Below, piece after piece: positions 31,656-32,418 of a stretch of 32,418 bases of DNA. The stretch's first letter is position 1. Each line of letters starts with the position of its first letter. A program made the position numbers and the translations under genes. Location: contig JACMQI010000022.1 in NCBI GenBank assembly GCA_014377045.1, positions 1 to 32,418 of the forward strand, written 5' to 3'. Source of the DNA: a candidate division SR1 bacterium (lineage in GTDB: Bacteria; Patescibacteriota; JACMRA01). Under the pieces are notes generated by a model, which worked only from the letters and a program-made list of their open reading frames with translations, was not told the origin of the DNA and searched no databases.

Positions 31656-31671
31656 CCGCTGCTTGCAGCGG
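31656..31671 (+). repeat. IS left-end hairpin
   Basis: CCGCTGC-TT-GCAGCGG is a perfect 7-bp stem with a TT loop. GGGG (31644-31647) with CCCC (31654-31657) is a competing stem just before it. Confidence 0.7.
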
Positions 31672-31697
31672 ATTATCTTTTGTGTCACTGTAAAGGC

Positions 31698-32159
31698 GTG
31701 ACTACAAGTAAGTACATCCACAAAAGCCACAACGTAACTGTCCTCATGTATCACTTTGTACTTCCAGCAAAGTATCGTAGAGCAGTATTCTCAGAATCAG
31801 TCGATCAGACTCTCAAAGATATTTGTCTGCAAATAGCTTTGAGATACAGCATAGTATTTCTAGAAATTGGGACAGACAAAGATCATGTGCACTTCCTGAT
31901 CCAAAGTGTACCAACCTACAGTCCAACGAAAATTGTACGATTGGTAAAAAGTATCACAGCAAGAAATATTTTTAAACTCAATCCAGAAGTCAAACAACAA
32001 CTCTGGGGAGGGGAGTTTTGGTCAGATGGATATTTTGTAAACACAGTGTCAAAATATGGTGGAGAAAATACGATAGCAAACTATGTAAAAAACCAAGGAA
32101 AAGAAGAAAACAAATATACTAAAATCCACGAACAGCAATTGTCAGAGGAGCTGTTTTAA
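31698..32159 (+). CDS. tnpA: IS200/IS605 family transposase TnpA (Y1, HUH)
   Basis: A 153-aa Y1 transposase. The start is the GTG at 31698, giving VTTSKYIHKSHNVTVLMYH, the usual IS200 N-terminus; the frame is open to a TTG at 31680 that adds only unrelated residues. The HUH motif is HVHFLIQSVP, the catalytic Tyr lies in TIANYVKNQG, and WSDGYFVNTV is the conserved segment before it. It nicks and joins single-stranded IS ends at the subterminal hairpins. The codon use is less AT-rich than the neighbours, as expected for a mobile gene. Confidence 0.92.
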   Translation: MTTSKYIHKSHNVTVLMYHFVLPAKYRRAVFSESVDQTLKDICLQIALRYSIVFLEIGTDKDHVHFLIQSVPTYSPTKIVRLVKSITARNIFKLNPEVKQQLWGGEFWSDGYFVNTVSKYGGENTIANYVKNQGKEENKYTKIHEQQLSEELF

Positions 32160-32189
32160 CCATCAAACTACACTAGGCTGACTTCCATA

Positions 32190-32210
32190 CCCCGTAGTCT
32201 TGCTGCGGGG
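32190..32210 (+). repeat. IS right-end hairpin
   Basis: CCCCGTAG-TCTTG-CTGCGGGG, an 8-bp stem with one T-G pair. Confidence 0.7.
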
Positions 32211-32312
32211 TGGTTGATTGTCATAACTACTAATAAATTTTAAATAATATTTTTTAAAGTCTATAAATTTTTTTATTATTAGTTGATACACTATATTTAA
32301 TATCTATTATAA

Positions 32313-32348
32313 AATTTATCGCTAAGTAAACGTACTTAACGATAAATT
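32313..32348. repeat. Long palindrome at the right edge
   Basis: AATTTATCG and TAAGTA on the left pair with TACTTA and CGATAAATT on the right, one C-A mismatch, loop AACG: about 16 bp of stem. No long T run follows on plus. It could be a terminator of a gene beyond the edge, an operator or a small mobile-element relic. 32216-32312 holds nothing else I can support. Confidence 0.5.
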
Positions 32349-32418
32349 AAAGACCTTTTTGTAATTGTAATACGAAATAACATAATGAGAATAAAAATCT
32401 CTAATTATCGAAATAAAG

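Larger units (their letters stand above)
31641..32215 (+). mobile_element. IS200/IS605-type insertion sequence
   Basis: About 575 bp with one transposase gene and subterminal hairpins instead of terminal inverted repeats, as expected for this group, which moves as single-stranded DNA and makes no target duplication. The left hairpin is at 31656-31671 and the right at 32190-32210. No tnpB is present, so it is of the IS200 type. Exact ends are estimated from the hairpins. It looks intact and potentially active. Confidence 0.8.

Noticed and set aside
1-32418. CRISPR arrays and rRNA genes
   Set aside because: No regularly spaced direct repeats and no rRNA-like sequence were seen.

Overview
The window is an AT-rich bacterial chromosome segment of very tight, small genes. 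Its traits fit a host-dependent Patescibacteria/CPR-type bacterium with a Gram-positive-like envelope: a sortase-fold protein, two polysaccharide deacetylases and an M14 carboxypeptidase, the indirect Gln-tRNA route (GatC and GatA, a GluRS, tRNA-Gln), a DUF1003 membrane protein, few Shine-Dalgarno sites and many single-copy hypothetical proteins. I cannot place it to class with confidence. No complete gene ends in TGA; all stops are TAA or TAG. Promoters are sigma70-like (TTGACA, about 17 bp, TATAAT-like), and several -10 boxes lie 6-9 bp before an ATG, which implies leaderless mRNAs.

Layout. 1-3342: the start of gatC and all of gatA on the minus strand, separated by two plus-strand hypothetical genes, one frameshifted. 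3343-4330: a gene-poor stretch with two small ORFs that carry strong Shine-Dalgarno sites, and a promoter with paired palindromes. 4330-6830: a macro-domain protein, an M16 peptidase homologue without zinc ligands, and a decayed Nudix gene. 6868-7476: tRNA-Gln (minus), then tRNA-Val, tRNA-His and tRNA-Ala. 7523-9577: a sortase-like protein with Ser in place of the catalytic Cys, and a convergent hypothetical gene. 9654-13406: an operon of a 59-aa protein, a cation P-type ATPase and topoisomerase IB. 13557-17935: a membrane sensor-like protein, msrB, an M14 carboxypeptidase and a secreted deacetylase. 17937-23362: small hypothetical genes, parB, a DUF1003 protein and gltX. 23376-24410: a second, membrane-anchored deacetylase.

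24577-29374 is the most interesting part: an ATP-grasp ligase, a convergent MATCAP/DUF1704-like metallocarboxypeptidase (HEIVVH plus EEGLA), two tandem GNAT/FemAB-like transferases and a second ATP-grasp ligase. This combination of ligases, transferases and a carboxypeptidase suggests a non-ribosomal peptide synthesis or peptide-tagging system, recalling the tubulin-tyrosine ligase (ATP-grasp) and MATCAP (detyrosinase) pair. The function is inferred only.

29430-32418: recR with a terminator, then a gene graveyard: a fatty-acid desaturase pseudogene, a TauE/SafE-type permease pseudogene, and an intact IS200/IS605-type element in or beside the end of the permease remnant.
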